From: Streptomyces carminius
GTDB taxonomy: Bacteria > Actinomycetota > Actinomycetes > Streptomycetales > Streptomycetaceae
Assembly (NCBI RefSeq): GCF_002794255.1
Contig: NZ_PGGW01000019.1
Location: 2,501-66,500 of the forward strand
DNA: 64,000 nt
Reading direction: 5' to 3'
Shown piece after piece: positions 43,088 to 56,743 of the stretch. Below the pieces are notes generated by a model that was given only the letters and a program-made list of their open reading frames with translations, was not told where the DNA came from and made no database searches. A program made the position numbers and the translations under genes. The stretch's first letter is position 1, and each line of letters starts with the position of its first letter.

Positions 43088-44137
43088 ATGCGCGCCGACC
43101 ACACCACCCGTCGCACCGGCACCCTTCCCACCGGCACCCTTCCCACCGGCTCCACCGGTACGGCCGCCGTCGCGGCCCGGGTCCCCGCAGCGGCGCTCGG
43201 CCTGTCGGCCGGGTACCTGTTCGACCTGATCGCCGGTGACCCGCGCCGGGGCCATCCCGTGGCCGCCTTCGGGCGCGCCGCCTCGGCCGCCGAGCGACTG
43301 CTCTGGCGCGACCACCGCGGCGCGGGCGCGCTCTACACCGGCGTGTGCGCGGGGGGCGCCGTGGCCGCCGCCGCGGCGCTGGAGAGGGCCGTGCGCCGCT
43401 CCCCCGCCGCCCGTACCGCCCTGGCCGCCGCCGCGACCTGGTCGGTGGTGGGCGGCACGTCGCTGGCACGCGAGGCCCGGACGATCGCCGCCGCCCTCCG
43501 GGCGGATGACCTCGGCACGGCCCGCGCCCGGCTGCCCCACCTGTGCGGACGCGACCCGCGGGACCTGGACGCGGACGGCATCGCCCGGGCGGTGGTGGAG
43601 TCCGTCGCCGAGAACACCTCGGACGCCGTGGTCGGCGCCCTGGTGTGGGGCGCGGCCTGCGGGGTGCCGGGGCTGGCGGGGTTCCGGGCCGTCAACACCC
43701 TGGACGCGATGGTCGGCCACCGCTCACCGCGCCACCGCCGCTTCGGTTGGGCCTCGGCCCGGCTGGACGACGCGGCGGGGTGGCCCGGTGCCCGGCTGAC
43801 CGCGCTGCTGGCGGCCCTCGCCGGTCCCGGCCCGCGCGGCGCGCTCCGCGCCTGGCACACCGACGCCCACCGCCACCCCAGCCCCAACGCCGGGGTGGTC
43901 GAGGCGGCCTTCGCGGGGGCGCTGGGTGTACGGCTGGGTGGGACGCTGTCGTACGGCGGCCGCGTCGAGCACCGCCCGGTGCTGAACGCCGGCGGCCGTC
44001 CGGTGCGGACCGCGGACATCGAGCGGGCGGTACGGCTGTCGCGCCGCGTGAGCGCGCTGGCGCTGGTGGTGTGCGCCGCCGCCGGGACGGTGCGGGAGAA
44101 GTGGTTCGACGGCCGGCACGGAAGGGGAGTCCGGTGA
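43088..44137 (+). CDS. cbiB: Adenosylcobinamide-phosphate synthase CbiB/CobD
   Basis: A 349-residue membrane enzyme that attaches aminopropanol (or its phosphate) to adenosylcobyric acid. Family signatures: '[21 protein letters not shown]', '[60 protein letters not shown]' and '[23 protein letters not shown]'. The first ~35 residues are poor in conserved signal (T/G/A repeats [17 protein letters not shown]), so the true start may be later. It is the first gene after the riboswitch and its stop overlaps cobQ by 4 bases. Confidence 0.92.
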   Translation: MRADHTTRRTGTLPTGTLPTGSTGTAAVAARVPAAALGLSAGYLFDLIAGDPRRGHPVAAFGRAASAAERLLWRDHRGAGALYTGVCAGGAVAAAAALERAVRRSPAARTALAAAATWSVVGGTSLAREARTIAAALRADDLGTARARLPHLCGRDPRDLDADGIARAVVESVAENTSDAVVGALVWGAACGVPGLAGFRAVNTLDAMVGHRSPRHRRFGWASARLDDAAGWPGARLTALLAALAGPGPRGALRAWHTDAHRHPSPNAGVVEAAFAGALGVRLGGTLSYGGRVEHRPVLNAGGRPVRTADIERAVRLSRRVSALALVVCAAAGTVREKWFDGRHGRGVR

Positions 44138-45645
44138 CGGGCGGCGGACTGCTGGTCGCGGGAACCACCTCGGACGCGGGCAAGAGCGTCGTCACGGCGG
44201 GCGTCTGCCGCTGGCTGGCCCGCAAGGGGGTGAAGGTGGCGCCGTTCAAGGCGCAGAACATGTCGCTGAACTCCTTCGTCACCCGCGACGGCGCCGAGAT
44301 CGGCCGCGCCCAGGCCATGCAGGCCGCCGCCGCCCGGGTGGAGCCCACCGCGCTGATGAACCCGGTGCTGCTCAAGCCCGGTGGCGACCGCACCAGCCAG
44401 GTCGTGCTGCTGGGCAGGCCGGTGGGCGAGCTGGACGCGCGCGGCTGGCACGCCGGGCGGCGGGAGCGGCTGCTGGGCACGGTCACCGACTGCCTGGCCG
44501 AACTGCGGCGCGCCCATGACGCGGTGATATGCGAGGGCGCCGGCAGCCCGGCCGAGATCAACCTGCGGCACGGCGACATCGTCAACATGGGCCTGGCCCG
44601 GGCCGCGCGACTGCCGGTCGTGGTGGTCGGCGACATCGACCGCGGCGGTGTCTTCGCCTCCTTCTTCGGCACCACCGCCCTGCTGTCCCCCGAGGACCAG
44701 GCGCTGGTGGCGGGCTACGTCGTCAACAAGTTCCGCGGCGACGTGACGCTGCTGGAGCCCGGCCTGGAGATGCTGCGGGGACTGACCGGGCGGCCGGTAC
44801 TGGGGGTCCTGCCGTACGCGCACGGGCTCGGCATCGACGAGGAGGACGGGCTGCGCGTCTCGCTGCGCGGCACCGTGCGCGAGTCGGCCGTCGCGCCGCC
44901 GCACGGGCGCGACGTGCTGCGGGTGGCGGTGGTGCCGGTGCCGCTGATGTCGAACTTCACGGACGTGGACGCGCTGGCGGCGGAGCCGGGTGTGGCGGTG
45001 CGGTTCACCGACCGGCCCGAGGAACTGGCCGACGCCGACCTGGCCGTGGTGCCCGGCACCCGCGGCACCGTGAAGGCGCTGGCCTGGCTGCGCGAGCGCG
45101 GGCTGGCCGACGCCCTGGTCCGCCGGGCCGCCGAGGGGCGCCCGGTGCTGGGGATCTGCGGCGGCTTCCAGATGCTGGGCGAGCGGATCGAGGACGAGGT
45201 GGAGTCCCGCGCCGGGACGGTGGCGGGTCTGGGGCTGCTGCCGGTGCGGGTGCGCTTCGCGGCGGAGAAGACCCTGGCCCGGCCGGCCGGCGAGGCGCTG
45301 GGCGAGCCCGTGACGGGCTACGAGATCCACCACGGCGTGGCCGAGGTGGCCGGCGGGGACGAGCCGTTCCTGGACGGCTGCCGGACGGGCGCGGTGTGGG
45401 GCACGCACTGGCACGGGTCGCTGGAGAGCGACGGCTTCCGGCGCGCCTTCCTGCGGCGGGTGGCCGCCGACGCGGGCCGGGCGTTCGTGCCCGCGCCCGG
45501 CACCTCCTTCGCCGCGCTGCGCGAGGAGCAGCTCGACCGGCTGGGCGATCTGGTCGAGGAGCACGCCGACACCGGCGCGCTGCTGCGGCTGATCGAGAAC
45601 GGCGCACCGGCCGGCCTGCCGTTCGTGCCGCCGGGTGCACCGTGA
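44134..45645 (+). CDS. cobQ: Cobyric acid synthase
   Basis: A 503-residue glutamine-dependent amidotransferase that amidates cobyrinic diamide at four positions. N-terminal nucleotide site '[23 protein letters not shown]'; '[15 protein letters not shown]'; glutaminase nucleophile C342 in '[15 protein letters not shown]', and the histidine in '[16 protein letters not shown]'. GTG 44134 overlaps the cbiB stop (GTGA), with AAGGGGAG upstream. Confidence 0.95.
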   Translation: MTGGGLLVAGTTSDAGKSVVTAGVCRWLARKGVKVAPFKAQNMSLNSFVTRDGAEIGRAQAMQAAAARVEPTALMNPVLLKPGGDRTSQVVLLGRPVGELDARGWHAGRRERLLGTVTDCLAELRRAHDAVICEGAGSPAEINLRHGDIVNMGLARAARLPVVVVGDIDRGGVFASFFGTTALLSPEDQALVAGYVVNKFRGDVTLLEPGLEMLRGLTGRPVLGVLPYAHGLGIDEEDGLRVSLRGTVRESAVAPPHGRDVLRVAVVPVPLMSNFTDVDALAAEPGVAVRFTDRPEELADADLAVVPGTRGTVKALAWLRERGLADALVRRAAEGRPVLGICGGFQMLGERIEDEVESRAGTVAGLGLLPVRVRFAAEKTLARPAGEALGEPVTGYEIHHGVAEVAGGDEPFLDGCRTGAVWGTHWHGSLESDGFRRAFLRRVAADAGRAFVPAPGTSFAALREEQLDRLGDLVEEHADTGALLRLIENGAPAGLPFVPPGAP

Positions 45646-45728
45646 ACGGTGGATCCGGCGGCACGAGCGGCGGCCCCGGCATGAACGACACGACCGATCC
45701 GAGGGACGTACGGACCGATGGGAGCTCG

Positions 45729-49613
<3,885 letters not shown>

Positions 49614-49785
49614 GCGCCCCCGCCTCGGCCCCGCGGGCACGGGGAGCACAGGAGCGGTTCCACCGGACGGCCGTGGCACAGCGGACCGTCCCCGCAGGCG
49701 CGGGCCCGAGCCCTGCCACTGCGCGCGGTCCCGTGCCGAACGTCCGGCACTCCGCCCCTCGTTCACCCGACGGAGGGAAGACAGC

Positions 49786-51852
49786 ATGAACGTCCCCTAC
49801 CCCTTCAGCGCCGTGGTCGGAATGGCCGATCTACGGCTCGCCCTCCTGCTCAACGCGGTGAGTCCCGCGGTCGGCGGCGTGCTGGTGCGCGGCGAGAAGG
49901 GAACCGCGAAGTCCACGATGGTGCGGGCCCTCGCCGCGCTGCTTCCCCGCATCGAGGTGGTGCCCGAGTGCCGCTTCTCCTGTGACCCGCACCGGCCGGA
50001 CCCGCGGTGCCCGGACGGCCCGCACGAGACGGGCCGGGGCACCGCGCGGGCGGCGCGCCTGGTGGAGCTGCCGGTCGGCACCTCGGAGGACAGGCTGGTC
50101 GGGGCGCTCGACATCGAGCGTGCCCTCTCCGAGGGGGTCAAGGCGTTCGAGCCGGGCCTGCTGGCGCGGGCCCACCGGGGTGTCCTCTACGTCGACGAGG
50201 TCAACCTGCTGCAGGACTTCCTCGTCGACTCGCTGCTCGACGCCGCCGCGATGGGTGCCTCCCACGTCGAGCGCGAGGGCGTCTCGGTGCGGCACGCCGC
50301 CCGCTTCCTGCTGGTGGGGACGATGAACCCCGAGGAGGGCGAGCTGCGCCCGCAGTTGCTGGACCGCTTCGGACTGACCGTGGAGGTCACCGCCTCCCGG
50401 GAGACCGGGGAGCGGATGGAGGTGGTGCGGCGGCGGTTGGCGTACGAGGCGGGCCCGGCCGGCTTCACCGCCCGCTGGGCCGGTGAGGAGGCGGCGCTGC
50501 GGGAGCGGATCGCGGCGGCACGCGCCCTGCTGCCGGAGGTACGGCTGGGCGACGCGGCGCTGCGGCAGATCGCCGCGACCTGCGCCGCGTTCGAGGTGGA
50601 CGGCATGCGGGCCGACATCGTGATGGCGCGCACCGCCACCGCGCTGGCGGCCTGGGCGGGGCGCACCGAGGTGGCGGCCGAGGACGTGCGGCAGGCCGCG
50701 CTGCTGGCCCTGCCGCACCGCCGGCGCCGCAATCCCTTCGACGCGCCCGGTCTGGACGAGGAGAAGCTCGACGAGACGCTGCGGCAGCACGGCGGCGGGA
50801 ACGAGGAGCCGGATCCGGACGGACCGGACGGCGGCCCCGGTGGTCCCGGGGACGGCGGTGGGGACGGCGGTGGCGGGCAGCCGCCGCAGGACGGTCCCCC
50901 AGCGCCTCCGGACCCCTCAGCGCCCCCGGAGCACTCGGAGCCGTCCGTGCCCGGGCAGTCCCGGGGCGACGAGGAGACCGGTGGCCGGGGCGGGGGTGCC
51001 GGGGAGCAGGCCCCCGCCCGGGCGGGCGAGCCGTTCCGGGCCAGGTCCCTGAGCGTGCCCGGGGTGGGCGAGGGCGCGGCCGGACGGCGCTCGCGGGCCC
51101 GTACCTCGCAGGGCCGCACCACCGGCGCCCGGCGCCCGCGCGGCACGCTGGGCAGACTGCACCTGGCCGCGACCGTCCGGGCCGCCGCCCCGCACCAGCG
51201 GGCTCGGGGACGCTCCGGGCCGGGGCTGGTGCTCCGCCGGGACGATCTCCGGGAGGCCCACACGGAGGGCAAGGAGAGCAACCTCGTGCTGTTCGTCGTG
51301 GACGCCTCCGGCTCGATGGCCGCCCGGCAGCGGATGAGCGCCGTCAAGGGCGCGGTGCTGTCCCTGCTGCTGGACGCCTACCAGCGCCGTGACAAGGTCG
51401 GCCTGGTCACCTTCCGCGGTGCGGACGCCGCGGTCGCCCTGCCCCCGACCTCCTCGGTGGACGCCGCCGCCGCCCGTCTGGAGTCGCTGCCCACCGGCGG
51501 CCGCACTCCGCTGGCCGCCGGGTTGCTGAAGGCCCGCGAGGTGCTGCGGATCGAGCGGCTGCGCGATCCCGCGCGGCGTGCGCTGCTGGTCGCCGTCACC
51601 GACGGGCGGGCGACCGGCGGCCCCGAGCCCGTCGCACGGGCCCGGCAGGCGGCGCGGCTGCTGGCCGTCGACGGCACCGCGTCGGTGGTGGTGGACTGCG
51701 AGTCCGGGCCGGTGCGGCTCGGGCTGGCGGGCGCGCTCGCCGCCGAACTGGACGGCCCGGCGGTGACGCTGGAGGAGCTGCGCGCCGACGCCGTCGCCGG
51801 GCTCGTCCGTTCCGCACAGAATCCCAACCGGAGCCGAGGGAGGGCCGCGTAG
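49786..51852 (+). CDS. Fused ChlI/ChlD-type chelatase subunit (cobaltochelatase partner)
   Basis: A 688-residue protein combining an AAA+ ATPase (residues ~1-330; Walker A GEKGTAKST at 36-44, 'VLYVDEVNLLQDFLVDSLLDAAA', sensor 'GTMNPEEGELRPQLLDRFGL'), a Gly/Pro/acid-rich linker (~335-430) and a von Willebrand A domain with MIDAS D506-x-S-x-S ('VVDASGSMAARQRM'). It corresponds to magnesium-chelatase I and D subunits in one chain, and in actinomycetes it probably replaces CobS/CobT to power CobN. ATG 49786; stop overlaps cobO by one base. Confidence 0.93.
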   Translation: MNVPYPFSAVVGMADLRLALLLNAVSPAVGGVLVRGEKGTAKSTMVRALAALLPRIEVVPECRFSCDPHRPDPRCPDGPHETGRGTARAARLVELPVGTSEDRLVGALDIERALSEGVKAFEPGLLARAHRGVLYVDEVNLLQDFLVDSLLDAAAMGASHVEREGVSVRHAARFLLVGTMNPEEGELRPQLLDRFGLTVEVTASRETGERMEVVRRRLAYEAGPAGFTARWAGEEAALRERIAAARALLPEVRLGDAALRQIAATCAAFEVDGMRADIVMARTATALAAWAGRTEVAAEDVRQAALLALPHRRRRNPFDAPGLDEEKLDETLRQHGGGNEEPDPDGPDGGPGGPGDGGGDGGGGQPPQDGPPAPPDPSAPPEHSEPSVPGQSRGDEETGGRGGGAGEQAPARAGEPFRARSLSVPGVGEGAAGRRSRARTSQGRTTGARRPRGTLGRLHLAATVRAAAPHQRARGRSGPGLVLRRDDLREAHTEGKESNLVLFVVDASGSMAARQRMSAVKGAVLSLLLDAYQRRDKVGLVTFRGADAAVALPPTSSVDAAAARLESLPTGGRTPLAAGLLKAREVLRIERLRDPARRALLVAVTDGRATGGPEPVARARQAARLLAVDGTASVVVDCESGPVRLGLAGALAAELDGPAVTLEELRADAVAGLVRSAQNPNRSRGRAA

Positions 51853-52448
51853 TGCCCAAGGGACAGCCGAACGCCGTGCCCGACGACGGGCTCACCACGC
51901 GCCAGCGCCGCAACCGCCCGCTGCTGGCGGTGCACACCGGGCCCGGCAAGGGCAAGTCGACGGCCGCCTTCGGGCTGGCGCTGCGCGCCTGGAACCAGGG
52001 CTGGCCGATCGGGGTGTTCCAGTTCGTGAAGTCCGCCAAGTGGCGGGTCGGCGAGGAGCGGGCGCTGCGCGTGCTGGGCGACAGCGGCGAGGGCGGTGCC
52101 GTCACCTGGCACAAGATGGGTGAGGGCTGGTCCTGGGTGCAGCGCGACATCGAGTCCTCCGAGGAGGCGGCGCGCGAGGGCTGGGAGCAGGTCAAGCGGG
52201 ATCTGGCGGCCGGGACGTACCGGCTGTACGTGCTGGACGAGTTCACCTATCCGATGCACTGGGGCTGGGTGGACACCGGCGAGGTCGTCTCCGTGCTGCG
52301 GGAGCGGCCCGGCACCCAGCACGTGGTGATCACGGGGCGGAACGCGCCGGAGGAGCTGGTCGGGGCCGCCGACCTGGTCACGGAGATGACCAAGGTCAAG
52401 CACCCCATGGACGCGGGCCAGAAGGGCCAGCGGGGCATCGAGTGGTGA
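51852..52448 (+). CDS. cobO: Cob(I)yrinic acid a,c-diamide adenosyltransferase
   Basis: A 198-residue enzyme of the CobA/CobO/BtuR family, which transfers the adenosyl group from ATP to Co(I). P-loop 'VHTGPGKGKSTAAFGLALRAWNQG', then 'FQFVKSAKWRVGEE', 'YRLYVLDEFTYPMHWGWVD' and 'HVVITGRNAPEELVGAADLVTEM'. GTG 51852, overlapping the chelatase stop (TAGTG). Confidence 0.95.
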   Translation: MPKGQPNAVPDDGLTTRQRRNRPLLAVHTGPGKGKSTAAFGLALRAWNQGWPIGVFQFVKSAKWRVGEERALRVLGDSGEGGAVTWHKMGEGWSWVQRDIESSEEAAREGWEQVKRDLAAGTYRLYVLDEFTYPMHWGWVDTGEVVSVLRERPGTQHVVITGRNAPEELVGAADLVTEMTKVKHPMDAGQKGQRGIEW

Positions 52449-52466
52449 CCGGGTGGTGAGCACCGT

Positions 52467-53876
52467 ATGAGTACGGCCGGTACCGCCGTCCCCCGGCTGG
52501 TCGTCGCCGCGCCCTCCTCGGGCAGCGGCAAGACCACCGTCGCCACCGGGCTGATGGCCGCCTTCACCGCGGCCGGTCTCGCCGTCTCCCCGCACAAGGT
52601 GGGCCCGGACTACATCGACCCGGGCTACCACGCGCTGGCCACCGGCCGTCCCGGCCGCAACCTCGACGCGTACCTGTGCGGGCCGGAGCGCGTCGCGCCG
52701 CTGTTCCTGCACGGGGCCGCCGGGGCGGACCTGGCCGTGGTCGAGGGTGTGATGGGGCTGTACGACGGCGCGGCGGGAGAGGGTGAGCTCGGCTCGACGG
52801 CGCAGGTGGCGAAGGTGCTGCGGGCGCCGGTGGTGCTGGTGGTGGACGCCTCCGCGCAGTCGCGCTCGGTGGCGGCGCTGGTGCACGGCTTCGCGTCCTG
52901 GGACCCGCGGGTGCGCCTTGCGGGGGTGATCCTCAACAAGGTGGCCTCCGACCGCCACGAGGAGCTGCTGCGCGAAGCGCTGGAAGCCTCGGGAGTGCCG
53001 GTACTGGGCGCGCTGCGCCGTGCGAAACAGGTGCGCACCCCTTCCCGGCACCTGGGTCTGGTGCCGGTGGCCGAACGGCGGGCGGAGGCGGCCGGAGCGG
53101 TGGCCGCACTGGCGGAGCAGGTGCGGTCGGGCTGCGACCTGACGGCGCTGCTCGCCGTGGCGCACAGCGCGCCGCCGCTGCCGGACGAGCCGTGGGCGCC
53201 CCCGGCCGCCGAGTCCGCGCCGCTTGTACGGCCGGTGGTGGCGGTGGCGGGCGGGCCCGCGTTCACCTTCTCCTACGCCGAGCACACCGAACTGCTGCGG
53301 GCGGCGGGTGCGGAGGTCGCCGTCTTCGACCCGCTGCGGGACACCGCGCTGCCGCCGGGGACCGCCGGGCTGGTCGTCGGCGGCGGTTTCCCGGAGGTGT
53401 ACGCGCCGGAACTGTCGGCGAACGAGCCGCTGCGCGCGGCCGTCGCGCGGCTGGCCGCCTCGGGGGCGCCGGTTGCCGCCGAGTGCGCCGGGCTGCTGTA
53501 CCTGGCCAGGGAGCTGGACGGGGCACCGATGTGCGGGGTGCTGGACGTCACCGCCCGGATGACCGGGCGGCTCACCCTCGGCTACCGGGAGGCGGTCGCC
53601 GTGGGCGACAGCGCGCTGGCCGCCGCCGGTACCCGGGTGCGCGGCCACGAGTTCCACCGCACCGCGGTGGAACCACCGGCCGGGGCGGAGCCCGGTACGG
53701 CGCCCGCGTGGGGGCTGACCTGGAGAGGCTCCCGGGCCGCGAACCGCCCCGAACGGCGTGTCGAGGGTTTTGTGAAGGGCGGTGTGCATGCCTCGTATCT
53801 GCATGTGCACTGGGCCGCCGAGCCGTCCGTCGCCCGGCGCTTCGTCAACAGGTGTGTCGGGAGGGATGCCGCATGA
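52467..53876 (+). CDS. cobB: Cobyrinate/hydrogenobyrinate a,c-diamide synthase
   Basis: A 469-residue glutamine amidotransferase (CobB/CbiA). N-terminal 'LVVAAPSSGSGKTTVATGLMAAF', 'VGPDYIDPGYHALATGRPGRNLD'; glutaminase domain with 'GLVVGGGFPEVY', nucleophile C340 in 'AAECAGLLYLARELDG' and the histidine in 'KGGVHASYLHVHW'. ATG 52467. The stop overlaps cobI by 4 bases. Confidence 0.95.
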   Translation: MSTAGTAVPRLVVAAPSSGSGKTTVATGLMAAFTAAGLAVSPHKVGPDYIDPGYHALATGRPGRNLDAYLCGPERVAPLFLHGAAGADLAVVEGVMGLYDGAAGEGELGSTAQVAKVLRAPVVLVVDASAQSRSVAALVHGFASWDPRVRLAGVILNKVASDRHEELLREALEASGVPVLGALRRAKQVRTPSRHLGLVPVAERRAEAAGAVAALAEQVRSGCDLTALLAVAHSAPPLPDEPWAPPAAESAPLVRPVVAVAGGPAFTFSYAEHTELLRAAGAEVAVFDPLRDTALPPGTAGLVVGGGFPEVYAPELSANEPLRAAVARLAASGAPVAAECAGLLYLARELDGAPMCGVLDVTARMTGRLTLGYREAVAVGDSALAAAGTRVRGHEFHRTAVEPPAGAEPGTAPAWGLTWRGSRAANRPERRVEGFVKGGVHASYLHVHWAAEPSVARRFVNRCVGRDAA

Positions 53877-54658
53877 CCGGTACGGGCAGCACGGACAGTG
53901 ACCGTGGCGCGCGCGAACCGCGGCTGGTCGGGGTCGGGGTGGGTCCCGGCGATCCGGAGCTGGTGACCGTCAAGGGGGTGAACGCGCTGCGCGCGGCTGC
54001 CGTGGTGGTCGTGCCGGTCCTGGCGGGCGCCGGCACGGGCCGGGCCGAGGCCACCGTGCTGCACTACGTGGCGCCGGCGAAGGTCGTACGGGTGGTCTTC
54101 GCGCTCAACGAGCGCGAGGACCGGGCCCGCCGGGAGGCTGCGTGGGATGTGGCGGGCGAGCGCGTCGCGGAGCTGCTGCGCGCCCACGGCACGGTGGCCT
54201 TCGCCACGATCGGCGACCCGAACGTCTACTCCACCTTCACCTATCTCGCCCAGACCGTGGACGCCCTGGTGCCCGGGACCGCCGTGGAGACCGTGCCGGG
54301 CATCACCGCGATGCAGGACCTGGCCGCGCGCAGCGGTGCGGTGCTCACCGAGGGGACGGAGCCGCTGACACTGGTACCGGTGACGGCGGGCACGGCGGTG
54401 CTGAAGGAGGCCCTGAAGGGGCCGGGCACGGTGGTGGCGTACAAGTTCGGGCGGCTGGCCGGCGAGGTCGCCGCCGCGCTGCGGGAGACGGGCCGCACCG
54501 AGGGCGCGGTGTGGGGTTCGTCGCTGGGGCTGCCCCAGGAGTCGATCCGCCCCGCGGCCGAGCTGGCGGCGGAACCGGCCCCCGGAAGCACCGGACTGCC
54601 CTATCTGTCCACCCTCATCGCCCCCGCCCGCCGCGAGAGCCGAGGAGGCAAACTGTGA
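53873..54658 (+). CDS. cobI: Precorrin-2 C20-methyltransferase
   Basis: A 261-residue SAM-dependent tetrapyrrole methyltransferase. 'LVGVGVGPGDPELVTVKGVNAL' at the N-terminus, 'AFATIGDPNVYSTFTYL', and 'VETVPGITAMQDLAARSGAVL' are family motifs specific to C20 methylation. It may act on cobalt-precorrin-2 (CbiL) or precorrin-2. In many mycobacteria this domain is fused to CobJ; here it stands alone. Coupled to cobB and cobM by 4-base overlaps. Confidence 0.93.
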   Translation: MTGTGSTDSDRGAREPRLVGVGVGPGDPELVTVKGVNALRAAAVVVVPVLAGAGTGRAEATVLHYVAPAKVVRVVFALNEREDRARREAAWDVAGERVAELLRAHGTVAFATIGDPNVYSTFTYLAQTVDALVPGTAVETVPGITAMQDLAARSGAVLTEGTEPLTLVPVTAGTAVLKEALKGPGTVVAYKFGRLAGEVAAALRETGRTEGAVWGSSLGLPQESIRPAAELAAEPAPGSTGLPYLSTLIAPARRESRGGKL

Positions 54659-55527
54659 CCGGCACACCGCCCACCGAGCAGTCCGGCACCGGCACGTCCG
54701 GCGCGCCCCGCGGCGGCAGGGTCACCATCGTGGGAGCCGGGCCCGGGGCCGCCGACCTGCTCACCTTCCGCGCCGCCCGCGCCATCGCCGAGGCCGACGT
54801 CGTGATCTGGGCGGCCAGCCTGGTGCGCGAGGAGGTGCTCGAGCACGCCCGGGCGGACGCGGAGATCCTGGACTCGGCGTCGATGTCCCTGGAGGAGGTC
54901 ACCGCCGTCTACGCGCGTGCCGCCCGCGAGGGGCTGCGGGTGGCACGGATCCACTCCGGCGATCCGGCGCTGTGGGGCGGCACCCAGGAGCAGGTGGACC
55001 GCTGTACGGAGCTGGGCGTGGAGGTGGAGATCATCCCCGGGGTGTCGTCGTTCTCGGCGGTGGCGGCAGTCGTGGGACGGGAGCTGACGATTCCGGAGGT
55101 CGCCCAGTCGGTGATCCTCACCCGGCTCGGCGGCGGCAAGACGCCGATGCCGCCCGGCGAGGAGGTGCGGGAGTTCGCCCGGCACGGCACGACCATGGCG
55201 GTCTTCCTGTCGGCGGCGCGCTCGGGGCAGCTGGCGGTGGAACTGCTGGAGGGCGGCTACCCCGCCGACACCCCGGTGGTGATCGCCCACCAGGCGACCT
55301 GGCCGGAGGAGCTGGTGGTGCGCTGCACGGTCGGCACGCTGGAGGAGACCGTCAAGGAACACCGGCTGTGGAAGCACACGCTGTTCCTGGTCGGGCCCGC
55401 GCTGGCCGCCTCCGGTACGCGTTCGCACCTCTACCATCCGGGACACTTCCACGGCCACCGCCGCGCCGACCCGGCCGCCCGCCGGGCGCTGCGGGCGGCC
55501 CGGGAGGCGGAGCCGCGCCGTGAGTGA
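54655..55527 (+). CDS. cobM: Precorrin-4 C11-methyltransferase
   Basis: A 290-residue methyltransferase. 'VTIVGAGPGAADLLTFRAARAIAEADVVIWAASLV', 'VARIHSGDPALWGGTQEQ', 'VEIIPGVSSFSAVAAVVGRELTIPEV', 'VILTRLGGGKTPMPPGE' and 'GTTMAVFLSAARSGQLA' are CobM/CbiF signatures. GTG 54655 with GAGGAGG upstream. Overlaps cbiD by 8 bases. Confidence 0.94.
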   Translation: MTGTPPTEQSGTGTSGAPRGGRVTIVGAGPGAADLLTFRAARAIAEADVVIWAASLVREEVLEHARADAEILDSASMSLEEVTAVYARAAREGLRVARIHSGDPALWGGTQEQVDRCTELGVEVEIIPGVSSFSAVAAVVGRELTIPEVAQSVILTRLGGGKTPMPPGEEVREFARHGTTMAVFLSAARSGQLAVELLEGGYPADTPVVIAHQATWPEELVVRCTVGTLEETVKEHRLWKHTLFLVGPALAASGTRSHLYHPGHFHGHRRADPAARRALRAAREAEPRRE

Positions 55528-56743
55528 GGAACCACGTCCGGCGGCCGGACCAGGACCGGAGCGGGGGCCCGGACAGGAACCCGGACAGGTGCCCGAGCTG
55601 CGGGAGCCGGATCTGCCGCGTACCGCCAAGCAGCGGCCGAGGGCGCTGCGCACCGGGTGGACGACCGGCACCTGCGCCTCGGCGGCGGCCCGGGCCGCCG
55701 CGCTGCACCTGGTCACCGGAGAGCCCCAGCCCTGGGTGGAGGTCGCGCTGCCGTCGGGGCGGCGGGTGACGTTCGCGGTGGAGCGCTCGGCCCGGCTGCG
55801 GCCGGGCCGCACCGAGGCGGTGGTGGTCAAGGACGCCGGCGACGACCCGGACGTCACCCACGGCTCGCTGCTGACCGCCACGGTGAGCTGGCGGGACGAG
55901 CCCGGCATCGAGCTGCACGGCGGGATCGGCGTCGGTGTCGTCACCCGGCCGGGGCTCGGTCTGGAGGTGGGCGGCCCGGCCATCAACCCCGTCCCCCGGG
56001 CCATGATCAGCCAGGCGGTGGGCGAGGTCGTCGACGTCGCGGTACGGGGGGTGGACGTCACCATCAGCGTGCCGGACGGCGAGAAGCGCGCCCGGAAGAC
56101 CACCAACGCCCGGCTCGGCATCCTCGGCGGTATCTCCATCCTGGGCACGACCGGGATCGTCCGGCCGTTCTCGACGGCCTCCTGGCGCGCCAGCGTCGAG
56201 CAGGCGGTGTCGGTGGCCGCCGCGCAGAACGTCCCGGCCGTCGTGCTGTGCACCGGCGGCCGCACCGAGAAGGGCGCCATGGAGCTGCTGCCCGGGCTCC
56301 CCGAGGTGTGCTTCGTCGAGGTCGGGGACTTCACGGGCGCCGCGCTGCGGCGGGCCGTGGAGCACGGCATGGGCCGGGTGGTGTTCGTCGGCATGGTGGG
56401 CAAGCTGACCAAGCTGGCCTCCGGGGTGCTGATGACGCACTACACGAGGTCGAAGGTGGACACCGCCGTCCTGGCGGACGTCACCCGCGCGGTGGGCGGG
56501 CCGGAGCCGGTGGCGGAGGAGGTCGCGGTGGCGAACACCGCCCGCCACGCCTACGAGCTGTGGGACGCCGCCGGCCTGCTGCCCTCCGCGGGAGAGGAGC
56601 TGTGCCGCCGTGTCGTGGAGGTGCTGGAGCGCTTCACGGACCGGCGAATCACGGCGGAGGCGGCCCTGGTGGACTTCACGGGCCGAGCGGTGATCGCCCG
56701 GCACTCCGGAGGCGGGAGCGACGGCGGGGGGCTGCTGCCATGA
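55520..56743 (+). CDS. cbiD: Cobalt-precorrin-5B C1-methyltransferase CbiD
   Basis: A 407-residue enzyme that methylates C1 of (cobalt-)precorrin-5B, an alternative to CobF. Family pattern: 'LRTGWTTGTCASAAARAAALHL', 'VVKDAGDDPDVTHGSLLTATVSW', 'GGPAINPVPRAMI', 'LGILGGISILGTTGIVRPFS' and 'GRVVFVGMVGKLTKLASGVLMTHYTRSKVD'. The first ~35 residues are disordered. GTG 55520 overlaps the cobM stop. Confidence 0.95.
   Translation: MSEEPRPAAGPGPERGPGQEPGQVPELREPDLPRTAKQRPRALRTGWTTGTCASAAARAAALHLVTGEPQPWVEVALPSGRRVTFAVERSARLRPGRTEAVVVKDAGDDPDVTHGSLLTATVSWRDEPGIELHGGIGVGVVTRPGLGLEVGGPAINPVPRAMISQAVGEVVDVAVRGVDVTISVPDGEKRARKTTNARLGILGGISILGTTGIVRPFSTASWRASVEQAVSVAAAQNVPAVVLCTGGRTEKGAMELLPGLPEVCFVEVGDFTGAALRRAVEHGMGRVVFVGMVGKLTKLASGVLMTHYTRSKVDTAVLADVTRAVGGPEPVAEEVAVANTARHAYELWDAAGLLPSAGEELCRRVVEVLERFTDRRITAEAALVDFTGRAVIARHSGGGSDGGGLLP

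Noticed and set aside
49620..49785. A second cobalamin riboswitch between cobN and the chelatase gene, suggested by CCCTGCCACTG near 49728-49738
   Set aside because: Only the short CCACTG word matches; the conserved CCGG-TGCGAA-TCCGG core seen at ~42829-42848 is absent.
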